The notes under the pieces were generated by a model, which worked only from the letters and a program-made list of their open reading frames with translations, did not search any database and had not been told where the DNA came from. 32,531 bases of DNA from Prasinococcaceae sp. CCMP 1430. Taxonomy: Eukaryota > Prasinodermophyta > Palmophyllophyceae > Prasinococcales > Prasinococcaceae. This document shows, piece by piece, positions 25,644 to 32,531 of this stretch (the first letter of the stretch is position 1; every line of letters starts with the position of its first letter). Location of the stretch: the NCBI GenBank assembly GCA_013416795.1, contig RQSC01000023.1:212865-245395 (forward strand). Reading direction: 5' to 3'. Position numbers and translations under genes: made by a program.

Positions 25644-28370
25644 CTACGAAAATGTCGGGTCCTCAAGCACGCCGCGGATCGCATCGACGTCCTCGTGGTC
25701 CGGGCCGAGCACCGTTTCGCGGATGACGAGCGCGCGCTCGAGCATTGGCCTGCCGACGTCATTGCGCGCGTGCTCCAAATGGATGATGGCGAGGTCGACC
25801 AGCGTCTGCGCGACGTCTATGTGGTCCTCGCCCTTGACCTTCTCCAGCGTCGCGAGCGCCGACTCGTACAGCTCCACAGCGGCCTCGCTGTCACCTTCCT
25901 CATTGCGCGCCACAGCCAGGTCAAGCTGCACGGCGGCGACGTCCGGGTGGTCCGCGCCGAGCTCCGCGGTGCGAGCCTCCAGCTCTGCCACCATTCCCGG
26001 GATGTCGGGCTCCTCAAAATCCTCCTCACCGAGCTCGTCCGCGGGCGGCAACTGCTCAACCGGTGGCGCGCGCTGCTCCTGCTTACCCTTTGATCGCGCA
26101 GGCTTGGGACTCGGCGAGGGTTTCGAGGCCTTGGAGCGCGCGCCAGGCGTTGAGCCGCCGCCGCCACCCGGGAAAGCGCTAGGCCTGCTCACCGCGGGGC
26201 GCTTCGGCGCGGCTGCCGCGCCGCCCTTGGGCGCGGCGGCCGCACCGCCCTTGTGTGGTATGCGGTGCGAGACGTTGGCGGCCTCCGCGGCAGCAACAGC
26301 TGCGTCCACGTCAGCGCCACCGTCGATGGCGCCCATGCCCGCCTTCATTTGCTCGCCCAGGATGCGCGCAACGTCTTGCAGATGAGACTTGAGGTCACCA
26401 CCGGCGCGGTACACCTCGAGCGCCGTCCGCATGCCCGCCGACCTCGCTTCCACCGCCGGTGAATTCAACGCCAAGACCAGGACCTTCATGACCGCCGACT
26501 CCTGCAGCCCCGAGCGTCCGACACCAAAGTCGTGCACGAGCTCGCCGAGGAGCAGGCAGCGACCTATCAGGTCCTTGGCGGCCTTCTTGTTCTTCACCGG
26601 CGCGAGGGCCGCGTGCGCAACGGCCTGCAGGCTGACCTCTTTCGAACGCGCAAGAAACAGGAGCGCGTCAAGTGCAGCGTCGCGAATGCGTGCATTGGTG
26701 TTGGCACAGCGTTCAATCAGCGGCGCGATGAGGTCCGATGCGTGCGGTGCCACGTCTCGATGCCGCAGGCCCTGCGCGGGGCCGGTCGTGAGGATGGCCT
26801 TCAACAGCGGCAGCGAGCGATAATACACCGATGCCACCTTGTCGGCCAGCGCCTTCCTCAGCACTGCCACGAGCCCCGCGAACGCCGAACCATCCTCCAG
26901 CACGTACTCCTCGCTGTCGATGCCCGTGGAAACGCGCTGCAGCGCTGCCTCGCGCAGGCTCCAGTTCTTGCTGTACAGACACGCTGCCACGTACTCGGAG
27001 ACCCCCATCGATTCCACCAGCGGACGCGCATCCTTCCAGCCGGCACCTTCGAGCGCCTCTGGGGCGGGCAGCTCACCGAAGAACTCGGCATCCGCGCCCT
27101 CCGGCTTCGGCCCCCCCGCCTCGCTTTGCTTGGGCCGCCTGGTTTGGTGCGTGCGCGCCACCATCGCTGGCGACATGATGGTGTGAATGCCGCCGTGCAT
27201 CGCTTCCTCCGAAACTTCGCTTGGGTCCGGATAGTGCGCAGTGCCGGGCCCGGCCTCCGCTTCGTCGTCCTTAGGCTGCGGCAGCGGGCAATCCTCGGGG
27301 TTGGCAGGCATCCCACCGCCCATTCCAGCGCCGATGTCCATCCCAATGTATGCATCCTCGACGCCGTACGGCTCCATGATTTCTGACTCCTCCGCCGTGA
27401 TGTGACCCGCGTACTCGGGCTGCGCGGGCGTCGGCAGGGCCATCCTCTCCTTGTCACCCTTGGTGAGCGCGCGATTAAACACGTCCATCTCGCTCGGCCG
27501 GCCAGGCTGCGCGGCAGCGTTGTGCGGCATCGCGCCCCCCGTGAGCGCCTGCGGGAGGCCGACGGCGCGCAGCTGGTCGATCTCATATTTGAGCTGCTTC
27601 GCGAGGTCGAAGTCGTCGTTGTTCACCGCCGCCGTCTTGCGCATCTCGAGTTCGCCCATCCGCACACCGAGTGCGCGTACGCGCTCCATGATGATCTTCA
27701 CGCTCTTCGCGGCGTCGTAGTCCTCACGGCCAATCGCGTCGGCCTTCCGCGCCGCCAGCTCCCGGAACACGCGGCCCATCTCTTCGTCCATCACGGCGAG
27801 ACCTCCGCCGCCGGCCCCCGCCTGCGCGCCACCGCCTTCGCGCTGCATGTGTCGGGCGAACTTGTCGTTGGACTTCACCAGCCCGGCGGGCGACAGCGGC
27901 CTGCCGTGCACGTTGACGGCGACGACGCCGATCTGGTTGTACACGTTGAGGTTGTTCGTGAGGGGTGCGTGCACCACCAGCTTGAGCGCCGCGGCCGTCG
28001 TGTTGAGGTACACGCTCTTGAGCTCCCGCGCCTCAAAGCGCGAGCGCTCGTTGCTGTCAAACGAGAAGTAGCCCAGCCTCTTCCACTCCAGCGTGCTCAT
28101 GGAGAGGTCGCCAGGCGGCGCGCCAGGCGGTGGCATTCCAGCGTACAGCTCCACCCGGCGCGCAATCTTGAACTCGTGGGAGAGCACCTGCACGCGCGAG
28201 ACGGCCGATGCGCCCTCCAGCTGCAGCACCACCTCCTGCGGGAACGATGAGTAGCGCGGCGTCTGCCAGCCGCAGTGCGAGTGCCACGCCGCGTGGTGCT
28301 GCAGGTCGAGCGCCGGGTAGTCCGGGTCCTCGCCGCTGCACGACAGCACGCGAAACGCGAGGCGCGACAT
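25644..28370 (-). CDS. CEP104: CEP104-like ciliary tip protein with C-terminal KLC-type TPR
   Basis: Intron-free frame of 908 residues. CEP104 sits at the tips of growing ciliary microtubules and distal centrioles. Domains: N-terminal jelly-roll (about 1-150; VLSCSGEDPDYPALDLQHH, SFPQEVVLQLE, VQVLSHEFKIARRVELYAG, RFEARELKSVYLN), a coiled-coil with two UVR-like motifs (AIGREDYDAAKSVKIIMERV at about 210; NDDFDLAKQLKYEIDQLR at about 250), an acidic linker, and a TOG/HEAT tubulin-binding domain (about 420-690; SKNWSLREAALQRV, VYYRSLPLLKAIL, NTNARIRDAALDALLFLA, VMKVLVLALNSPAVEARSAG). Residues about 695-780 are basic and disordered. In place of the zinc-finger array expected at the end of animal CEP104, residues about 795-900 form kinesin-light-chain-type TPRs (LGADHPDVAAVQLDLA, AVELYESALATLEKVKGEDH, MLERALVIRETVLGPDHEDV). 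It implies the organism builds cilia or flagella. Confidence 0.9.
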   Translation of the reverse strand: MSRLAFRVLSCSGEDPDYPALDLQHHAAWHSHCGWQTPRYSSFPQEVVLQLEGASAVSRVQVLSHEFKIARRVELYAGMPPPGAPPGDLSMSTLEWKRLGYFSFDSNERSRFEARELKSVYLNTTAAALKLVVHAPLTNNLNVYNQIGVVAVNVHGRPLSPAGLVKSNDKFARHMQREGGGAQAGAGGGGLAVMDEEMGRVFRELAARKADAIGREDYDAAKSVKIIMERVRALGVRMGELEMRKTAAVNNDDFDLAKQLKYEIDQLRAVGLPQALTGGAMPHNAAAQPGRPSEMDVFNRALTKGDKERMALPTPAQPEYAGHITAEESEIMEPYGVEDAYIGMDIGAGMGGGMPANPEDCPLPQPKDDEAEAGPGTAHYPDPSEVSEEAMHGGIHTIMSPAMVARTHQTRRPKQSEAGGPKPEGADAEFFGELPAPEALEGAGWKDARPLVESMGVSEYVAACLYSKNWSLREAALQRVSTGIDSEEYVLEDGSAFAGLVAVLRKALADKVASVYYRSLPLLKAILTTGPAQGLRHRDVAPHASDLIAPLIERCANTNARIRDAALDALLFLARSKEVSLQAVAHAALAPVKNKKAAKDLIGRCLLLGELVHDFGVGRSGLQESAVMKVLVLALNSPAVEARSAGMRTALEVYRAGGDLKSHLQDVARILGEQMKAGMGAIDGGADVDAAVAAAEAANVSHRIPHKGGAAAAPKGGAAAAPKRPAVSRPSAFPGGGGGSTPGARSKASKPSPSPKPARSKGKQEQRAPPVEQLPPADELGEEDFEEPDIPGMVAELEARTAELGADHPDVAAVQLDLAVARNEEGDSEAAVELYESALATLEKVKGEDHIDVAQTLVDLAIIHLEHARNDVGRPMLERALVIRETVLGPDHEDVDAIRGVLEDPTFS

Positions 28371-28491
28371 GGCGGCGGCCTCGGGCGCAAGCCCCCGCCT
28401 CCCGCGCGCGCACCGCGGCGATTGGATCTCCTGGCCTTCCCGCGCCGCTCTAGCGCCCGGCAGCGCGCCCGGGGCCGGCCGCGCCGCCCCC

Positions 28492-28492
28492 N
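28492..28492. other. Single unknown base, possible collapsed gap
   Basis: Lies six bases before an orphan kinesin motor exon whose N-terminal motor part is missing. Confidence 0.5.
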
Positions 28493-28497
28493 CGCAT

Positions 28498-28602
28498 GCG
28501 AACCAGGCGGACGTGTTCGATGAGGTTGGCCAGCTGGTGCAGAGTGCCCTCGATGGCTACAGGGTGTGCATCTTCGCGTACGGCCAGACGGGCTCGGGCA
28601 AG
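28498..28602 (+). pseudogene. Orphan kinesin motor P-loop exon fragment
   Basis: Thirty-five codons match the kinesin motor region around the nucleotide-binding loop: [20 protein letters not shown], then [13 protein letters not shown]. The wording ([23 protein letters not shown]) is closest to C-terminal-motor kinesin-14. Coding stops exactly after the P-loop Lys; the next bases are GCACGT, which could be a rare GC-type donor (AAG|GCACGT). I find no continuation (expected T-Y/F-T-M-x-G) before the ArsM gene, nor any motor sequence upstream of the N at 28492. It may be a pseudogene piece, a misjoined contig end or an exon of a gene broken by assembly. Confidence 0.7.
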
Positions 28603-29062
28603 GCACGTGGCGGCGGCCTCCGCATGCGTTTCGATCTGGCCGAACGGTGCAAGTGGAGGCTCCCGTGGGTGCGTGTGACCCGCCCGCGCCCCGCGGCGCC
28701 CACTCCCGCTCCCCCCGTCGCAGTCACACTCCCGTTCCTTCCTCTGAGCCGTTTGCGAAACGCGCGTGCCACACCCCAACCAGGTACTGTACAATGCAGT
28801 GGGCGCGGCGTCGATGATCGATCGACGGGGCGTCGATCGAGGGGGGCGGTCGAGGTGTCGGCCTCCTCGCGCCCTCATGCCTAGCTAGGCCTCGCTCCGG
28901 AGCGATGACCCTAATTCAGACGTTGACCCAAACTAGTTAGGGTTTTTGGCCGCGCCGGCCCGGCCGGCGCGAGGCCCCGCCACGCGGGCGCGCCCTTTTT
29001 CTCGATGGCGCCGCCGCCGCCGGGCGATGTCTGTTTGGAGGGCGAGCGGGCCGGGGTGGCAG
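28603..29062. other. Intergenic, no gene seen
   Basis: Between the kinesin fragment and the first confident ArsM coding. It contains a perfect hairpin at 28818-28840 and should include the ArsM promoter and perhaps its first exon. TTAGGGTTTTT at 28937-28947 resembles a telomere-like unit but occurs once. Confidence 0.5.
28818..28840. repeat. Perfect 10-bp hairpin with GGG loop
   Basis: TCGATCGACG-GGG-CGTCGATCGA. The arms are exact reverse complements, and part of the arm recurs just upstream (GCGTCGATGATCGATCG). Confidence 0.85.
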
Positions 29063-30206
29063 AGGGCGGGAGCGGGGGCGCACTCGGCGCGCGGCGGCGC
29101 GCGCCGTCCTGGAGTTCGGCGGCGCGGACATCGCCGCCGGCGTGTCGCTCGCAACCGGCGTGCGCGAGGGCGTGCAGACGTACTACGGGGAGACGCTGCG
29201 GTCGAGTGACGACCTGAAGACGTCGGCATGCTGCACTAACGTCGCGCCGCCCGCAGAGATAGTCAGGTTGCTGCAGAACGTGCCCGAGGAAATCCGCATG
29301 CGCTACTACGGCTGCGGATCGCCGACGCCGCTCGGCATCGAGGGTTTGCGCGTGCTCGACCTCGGCTGCGGCACTGGCCGTGATTGCTACGTGGCGAGCG
29401 CGCTGGTGGGCGAGCACGGCTCTGTTACCGGCGTCGACATGACGCCGCAGCAGCTGGAGTGCGCGCGCAAGTACGCCGCGGAGTACACGCAGCAGCTAGG
29501 ATACGCGGAGTCGAACATGCGCTTCGCCGAGGGACAGATTGAGGACCTCAAGTCCGCAGGTATCGAGGACGAAAGCGTGGACCTAGTTATCTCCAATTGC
29601 GTCATCAATCTCAGCGACGACAAGGAGGCCACTCTACGCGAGGTTTGGCGGGTGCTTGCGCAGGGCGGCGAGTTCTACTTCTCGGACGTGTACGCCGACC
29701 GCCGACTCCCGGCAGAGCTGCGCTCGCACGATGTGCTGGTGGGCGAGTGCCTGGGCGGAGCTCTGTACGAAGAGGACTTCCGCCGCCTCGTGCAGCGCAT
29801 CGGGTTCATGGATCCGCGCACCATCGTGCGCGAGCCCATCATAATCGAGGACCCGGAGCTCGCGGCGTTGCTCGGCGAGGCCAAGTTCTGCTCGGTCACC
29901 TACAGGCTCTTCAAGCTGCCCGAGGGTGCGCTGGAAGACAAGTGCGAAGACTACGGTCAGTTCGCGCGCTACAAGGGCACCATCAAGGGGCACGAGGCAG
30001 CGTACAGCCTCGACGATCACCACAGGCTTGAGCGCAACAAGCCGTTCCTTGTGTGCGGAAACACTGCGGCCATGCTTGAGGAGCCGAGCTGGCTGGCAAA
30101 GCATTTCGAGGTCGTCGGGGACCGGTCTACACACTACGGCCTCTTCCCGTGCGACCCGCCCGGGGCTCCGATGGGCGACGGCGTCGTCGCCGGTGCGTGC
30201 TGCTAG
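29063..30206 (+). CDS. arsM: Arsenite S-adenosylmethionine methyltransferase (ArsM/AS3MT)
   Basis: Catalyses stepwise SAM-dependent methylation of As(III) to methylated and volatile arsenicals. Positions count from the GTG at 29142, but coding is coherent upstream (AVLEFGGADIAAG) and there is no ATG, so a 5' exon joined near 29063 (after GGCAG) is likely. Features: VQTYYGETLRSSDDLKTSAC with the first substrate cysteine (about 30), YYGCGSPTP, SAM motif I VLDLGCGTGRD (about 70-80), VTGVDMTPQQLECARKY, VDLVISNCVINLSDDKEATL with the second cysteine (about 152), and EAKFCSVTYRLFKL with the third (about 248). The three As(III)-binding cysteines of algal ArsM (in the SAC, SNCV and KFCSVTYR contexts) are all present. 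The C-terminal part has YKGTIKGHEAAYSLDDHHR, PFLVCGNTAAML and DRSTHYGLFPC, typical of eukaryotic algal ArsM; it ends ACC. Cytosolic activity is predicted. Confidence 0.93.
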
Positions 30207-30582
30207 CTCTTAGCGTCCTCTCTTGCTCGCCTGGCCCGTGGTATCACAATGCCCTGGCTGCCTCTAGGCCGGGGGGGAGGGGGGGTTGGACTGCGAGTGT
30301 AGTTCCCTGTTTCCATAGAAGGCGTGTGGTACCCATTGGTACTGTTAAAAAAATGCATTCGTGACAAATGCTGCCCACGGGCACGATCGTCACATCCCCG
30401 TCGAGCGCCGCGACCGCATGCTCTGCGAGAGGAGCGCGCAGAGCGCGGCATGGCGCAGCTGCCGCCGCGCACGGAGTTGGTGAAGGTCTTCTCTACATGG
30501 GTGCGTGTACAAGTGTGGGGCGGTGATGTGGTAGAGGTCGCCGCGCGCAATGGCAGCACCGACGCCTCTGCGCGACGCGCTT
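30207..30582. other. Convergent intergenic region, no gene seen
   Basis: 3' flanks of the ArsM (+) and PsbS-like (-) genes. It contains a G-rich stretch near 30269-30287 and an A7 run near 30348. No conserved frame on either strand. Confidence 0.6.
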
Positions 30583-31610
30583 TCAGCTGGTCGCGCCTAC
30601 GAGCTTGTCGACAAACTGCGTCTTGAGCGCGACGAGCCCCGCGGAAAGAACGGCGATGACAGCGTACGGTTGCAGCGCATCGACAGGAATGCCCGTCTCC
30701 GCTGAGAGCTGGCCGAGCGGCCCCAGGCCCGTCGCAATCTCGGCCAGGAGCATGGCGTCGAAAGAAAACATGGCGCAGCGGCAGAGAAAGCGCTCGTTAT
30801 CCACCGTGAGGCCGATGAGCTTGCCGACGTACACCTGGTATGACGTCACGACCCCTGGAAAGCATGTTGTCAGTTGTCAGCGCTCGTCTGGGTCTCATAG
30901 CATTCGCAGGATCAATTCTGCTGATGCAGGCTGGGCGTGCGCCCTGCCATGGGCGGCTCGCTCAGCGCGCCGAGCCGCAGCGCACCGCGTCGGCGCGCTG
31001 GGTCGCGCCACGCCGCGCTCCACGCGTGCACGCGGGCTCGCCCGCACCTGCCAAGACGGCGTCGCCCTCGTTGCCCTTGGTCGTCCCGCGCTTCGACGCG
31101 GACGCTGGCTCGTTGGTCCAGCTCCACACCCACCTGTCGCGCGCCGAGTCGTACTCGTACCGCGGCAGCAGGCCGAACGCCAGCGAGAGCACCGCAAACG
31201 AGATGAACACCTCCCCGCCGTCGGAAGAGGTGATGCCCAGCGCCCCCGACAGCGCGCTGATGGGCCCCCCCTGGTTGTTCATGTCGTACACCATGGCCGC
31301 CGCGTGGCCGAACATGGCGGTGCGACCGACGAACAGCTCGTTCGCGGCCGAGAAGCCCAGCCGCGCGTTCCAGAACCCCCCAGGCGCCACGAGCGTCTCG
31401 TTGTCCTCGCCGCCAAACAGCGTGTACGCGCGCGCTGCCGCACGCCGCGCACGCGCCCCCCTCGGCCCCACCGGAGGGCTCCGCTCGGCCCTCGTCCCCT
31501 TCCACCCTGGCAGCGACCTGCCTAGCCGCCACCGCCGCCGCCGCCGCGGCGAATGCGTCGGTGGGAGGAGAGTCCTCCAGCCCCCCGACTGCGGCGTGTG
31601 CGGACGACAT
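30583..31610 (-). CDS. PsbS-like protein of the light-harvesting superfamily, 5' end uncertain
   Basis: Two confident exons, about 31434-31048 and 30854-30583; the 193-base intron (GGTGCGGG...TTCCAG) joins DAVLAG to VVTSYQVYVGK in frame. Exon 1 carries LGFSAANELFVGRTAMFGHA, matching the PsbS helix-I block (GFTKANELFVGRVAMxGFA), followed by GGPISALSGALG (PsbS GKGxLAQLxxETG). Exon 2 repeats the unit: DNERFLCRCAMFSFDAMLLA, then GLGPLGQLSAETGIPVDALQ and a helix. Both copies keep the Glu and Arg of the ExxxxR chlorophyll/ion-pair motif. PsbS is a four-helix thylakoid protein that triggers energy-dependent quenching on lumen acidification. The duplicated unit points to PsbS rather than three-helix LHC proteins, but identity as true PsbS is unproven. 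A plastid-targeting exon may start at ATG 31610 (MSSAHAAVGGLEDSPPTDAF), though I cannot fit a phase-correct splice. The N at 31647 lies upstream. Confidence 0.72.
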
Positions 31611-31646
31611 ATCACCTACTTGCCCACCCGTCCGCCTCGCCCACCC

Positions 31647-31647
31647 N
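31647..31647. other. Single unknown base, possible collapsed gap
   Basis: Lies between the first part of the CysRS gene and the PsbS-like gene. Everything downstream in the CysRS gene is missing at this point. Confidence 0.5.
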
Positions 31648-31940
31648 CCGCTCGCCGCTCGCGCGCGCTCGCGGCCGTAGGTTCGGCGGCAACGCCGGCG
31701 GATCCGACCCGCGGCGCAAAATTCGGCGCGCGCGCGGCCGCGAAAACGCCCCCTTTGGGGCTGACGACACATCTCATTCCGATTACCCCCTCGACCCCCT
31801 CCGGCGCCGGCGCGCGCGCCCCCCCGCCGCGGCTTTCGACGGCCGGAAAAGGCATTTCGCCGCGGGTGAACCGCCGTATCGCTTTCCGGGCGCCCGCCCG
31901 CAGGCTGCCTCCCGCCCGACCCAGCGCGTGCCGCGCGCAC

Positions 31941-32531
31941 GAGCGCCGCGAGCGCCTCAGGGCTGCGCAGAGCGTCGAGCTTGGCCCGCTGCGCGGCCGC
32001 GGCGGCGCTCGCGGCCGCCCGCGCGTCCGCCAGCACCTCCGCCTCCGCCCTGCCGCCAGCCGCGTAGTCCGCCAGCAGCTTGTTCCGCCGCGCGCGCAGG
32101 ATGATCTTGTCGTCGATGTCCGTCACGTTCATCACGTACTGCACCGCGTACCTGAAGTAGCCCTCCATCACCCTCCTCAAGATGTCGAACGTGAGGTACG
32201 CGCGCGCGTGGCCCATGTGGCTCACGTCGTACACCGTCGGGCCGCACGTGTACCACGTCACCTGCCGTCCCGGCTTGGCGGGCACGAAGGGCACCTTGGC
32301 GCCCAGCAGCGAGTTGTTTAGGTGCAGGCCCGAGTACTCGCCCGCTGCGGGCGCGGACCACCGCGGGTGGCCATTGAGCTCGTACACCGCGTCGCCCGCG
32401 CCGGAGTCGGGGGCGTCTGTCACGCCCGCGCCCGCGCCCGCGCCCGCGTCCACCCGCTTGCTGTCAGCTCCGGCGCCCCACGCGGGCGAGAGCACGCAGC
32501 CGGGGCATGCCCACTCCCCCGCGCCGAGCGC
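31941..32531 (-). CDS. CARS: Cysteinyl-tRNA synthetase, N-terminal part only
   Basis: Charges tRNA-Cys with cysteine. The frame is open to the window end (no ATG inside; WACPGCVLSPAW near the edge), so the 5' end is outside. Visible are YELNGHPRW, SGLHLNNSLLGAKVPFVP, then WYTCGPTVYDVSHMGHARAY with the zinc-ligand Cys and the HMGH form of the class I HIGH signature, LTFDILRRVMEGYF and VMNVTDIDDKIILRARRN. After this a helical Ala-rich insertion (EVLADARAAASAAAAAQRAK) resembles the insertion of eukaryotic cytosolic CysRS, and coding ends at EALAAL before a donor GTGCGC (31940-31935). None of the rest of the enzyme (including KMSKS and the anticodon-binding part) occurs before the N at 31647 or beyond it. 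The gene is therefore broken, most simply by an unresolved assembly gap. Confidence 0.88.

Noticed and set aside
28937-28947. TTAGGGTTTTT, telomere-like
   Set aside because: Only one unit, internal, with no tandem array.
1-32531. tRNA genes, rRNA, CRISPR arrays, insertion sequences and integrated viral genes
   Set aside because: No cloverleaf with a convincing T-loop, no spaced direct repeats, and no transposase, integrase, capsid or polymerase motifs were seen in any frame.

Overview
The window is nuclear DNA of a very GC-rich, photosynthetic, probably flagellated unicellular eukaryote. The evidence is eukaryote-only protein families (ATAD2/Yta7, CEP104, a kinesin motor exon, cytosolic-type CysRS, tandem KH protein), short GT-AG introns of about 85-225 bases that restore conserved motifs when removed, and a PsbS-like member of the light-harvesting superfamily. 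A haptophyte such as a pavlovophyte would fit the composition and gene set, but that is inference. No tRNA, rRNA, CRISPR array or insertion sequence was recognised.

Layout. 1-1914 (+): Ala/Gln-rich protein with polyproline tail, open at the window edge. 2127-3323 (+): RNase H fold protein. 3354-3977 (+): REXO4-type DEDDh exonuclease. 4022-5200 (-): four-exon histidine-phosphatase-fold protein whose catalytic RHG is RAG. 5794-6718 (-): TMEM53/DUF829 alpha/beta hydrolase. 6771-10295 (+): ATAD2-type double AAA protein with a degenerate bromodomain. 11182-13581 (-): two-KH RNA-binding protein. 13580-14459 (+): small coiled-coil, tail-anchored protein. 15022-16461 (-): RMDN-like TPR protein. 16621-17100: a TG microsatellite, a 169-base assembly gap and a cluster of perfect palindromes. 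17862-21834 (+): a SLOG (TRPM-type) domain, two SLATT-like membrane modules and, after a reading-frame break, two tandem retropepsin-like aspartic protease domains. 21970-23511 (+): TPR-like helical protein. 23574-25220 (-): membrane-anchored prolyl 4-hydroxylase. 25644-28370 (-): CEP104-like ciliary tip protein with a C-terminal kinesin-light-chain-type TPR. 28498-28602 (+): orphan kinesin P-loop exon. 29063-30206 (+): ArsM arsenite methyltransferase. 30583-31610 (-): PsbS-like protein. 31941-32531 (-): first part of cysteinyl-tRNA synthetase.

The genes do not form a pathway; they are a compact eukaryotic gene neighbourhood with convergent 3' ends as close as 44-62 bases. The most interesting locus is the SLOG-SLATT gene: this pairing is known chiefly from prokaryotic nucleotide-signal conflict systems with predicted membrane-perforating effectors, and here it sits in an algal gene possibly fused to a protease. 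Second is the phosphatase-like protein that lost its nucleophilic histidine but keeps the rest of the fold.

The assembly has four isolated single N bases (6674, 17861, 28492, 31647). Each lies next to a gene whose expected part is missing, so they probably stand for gaps of unknown size. Gene ends near them should be read with caution.
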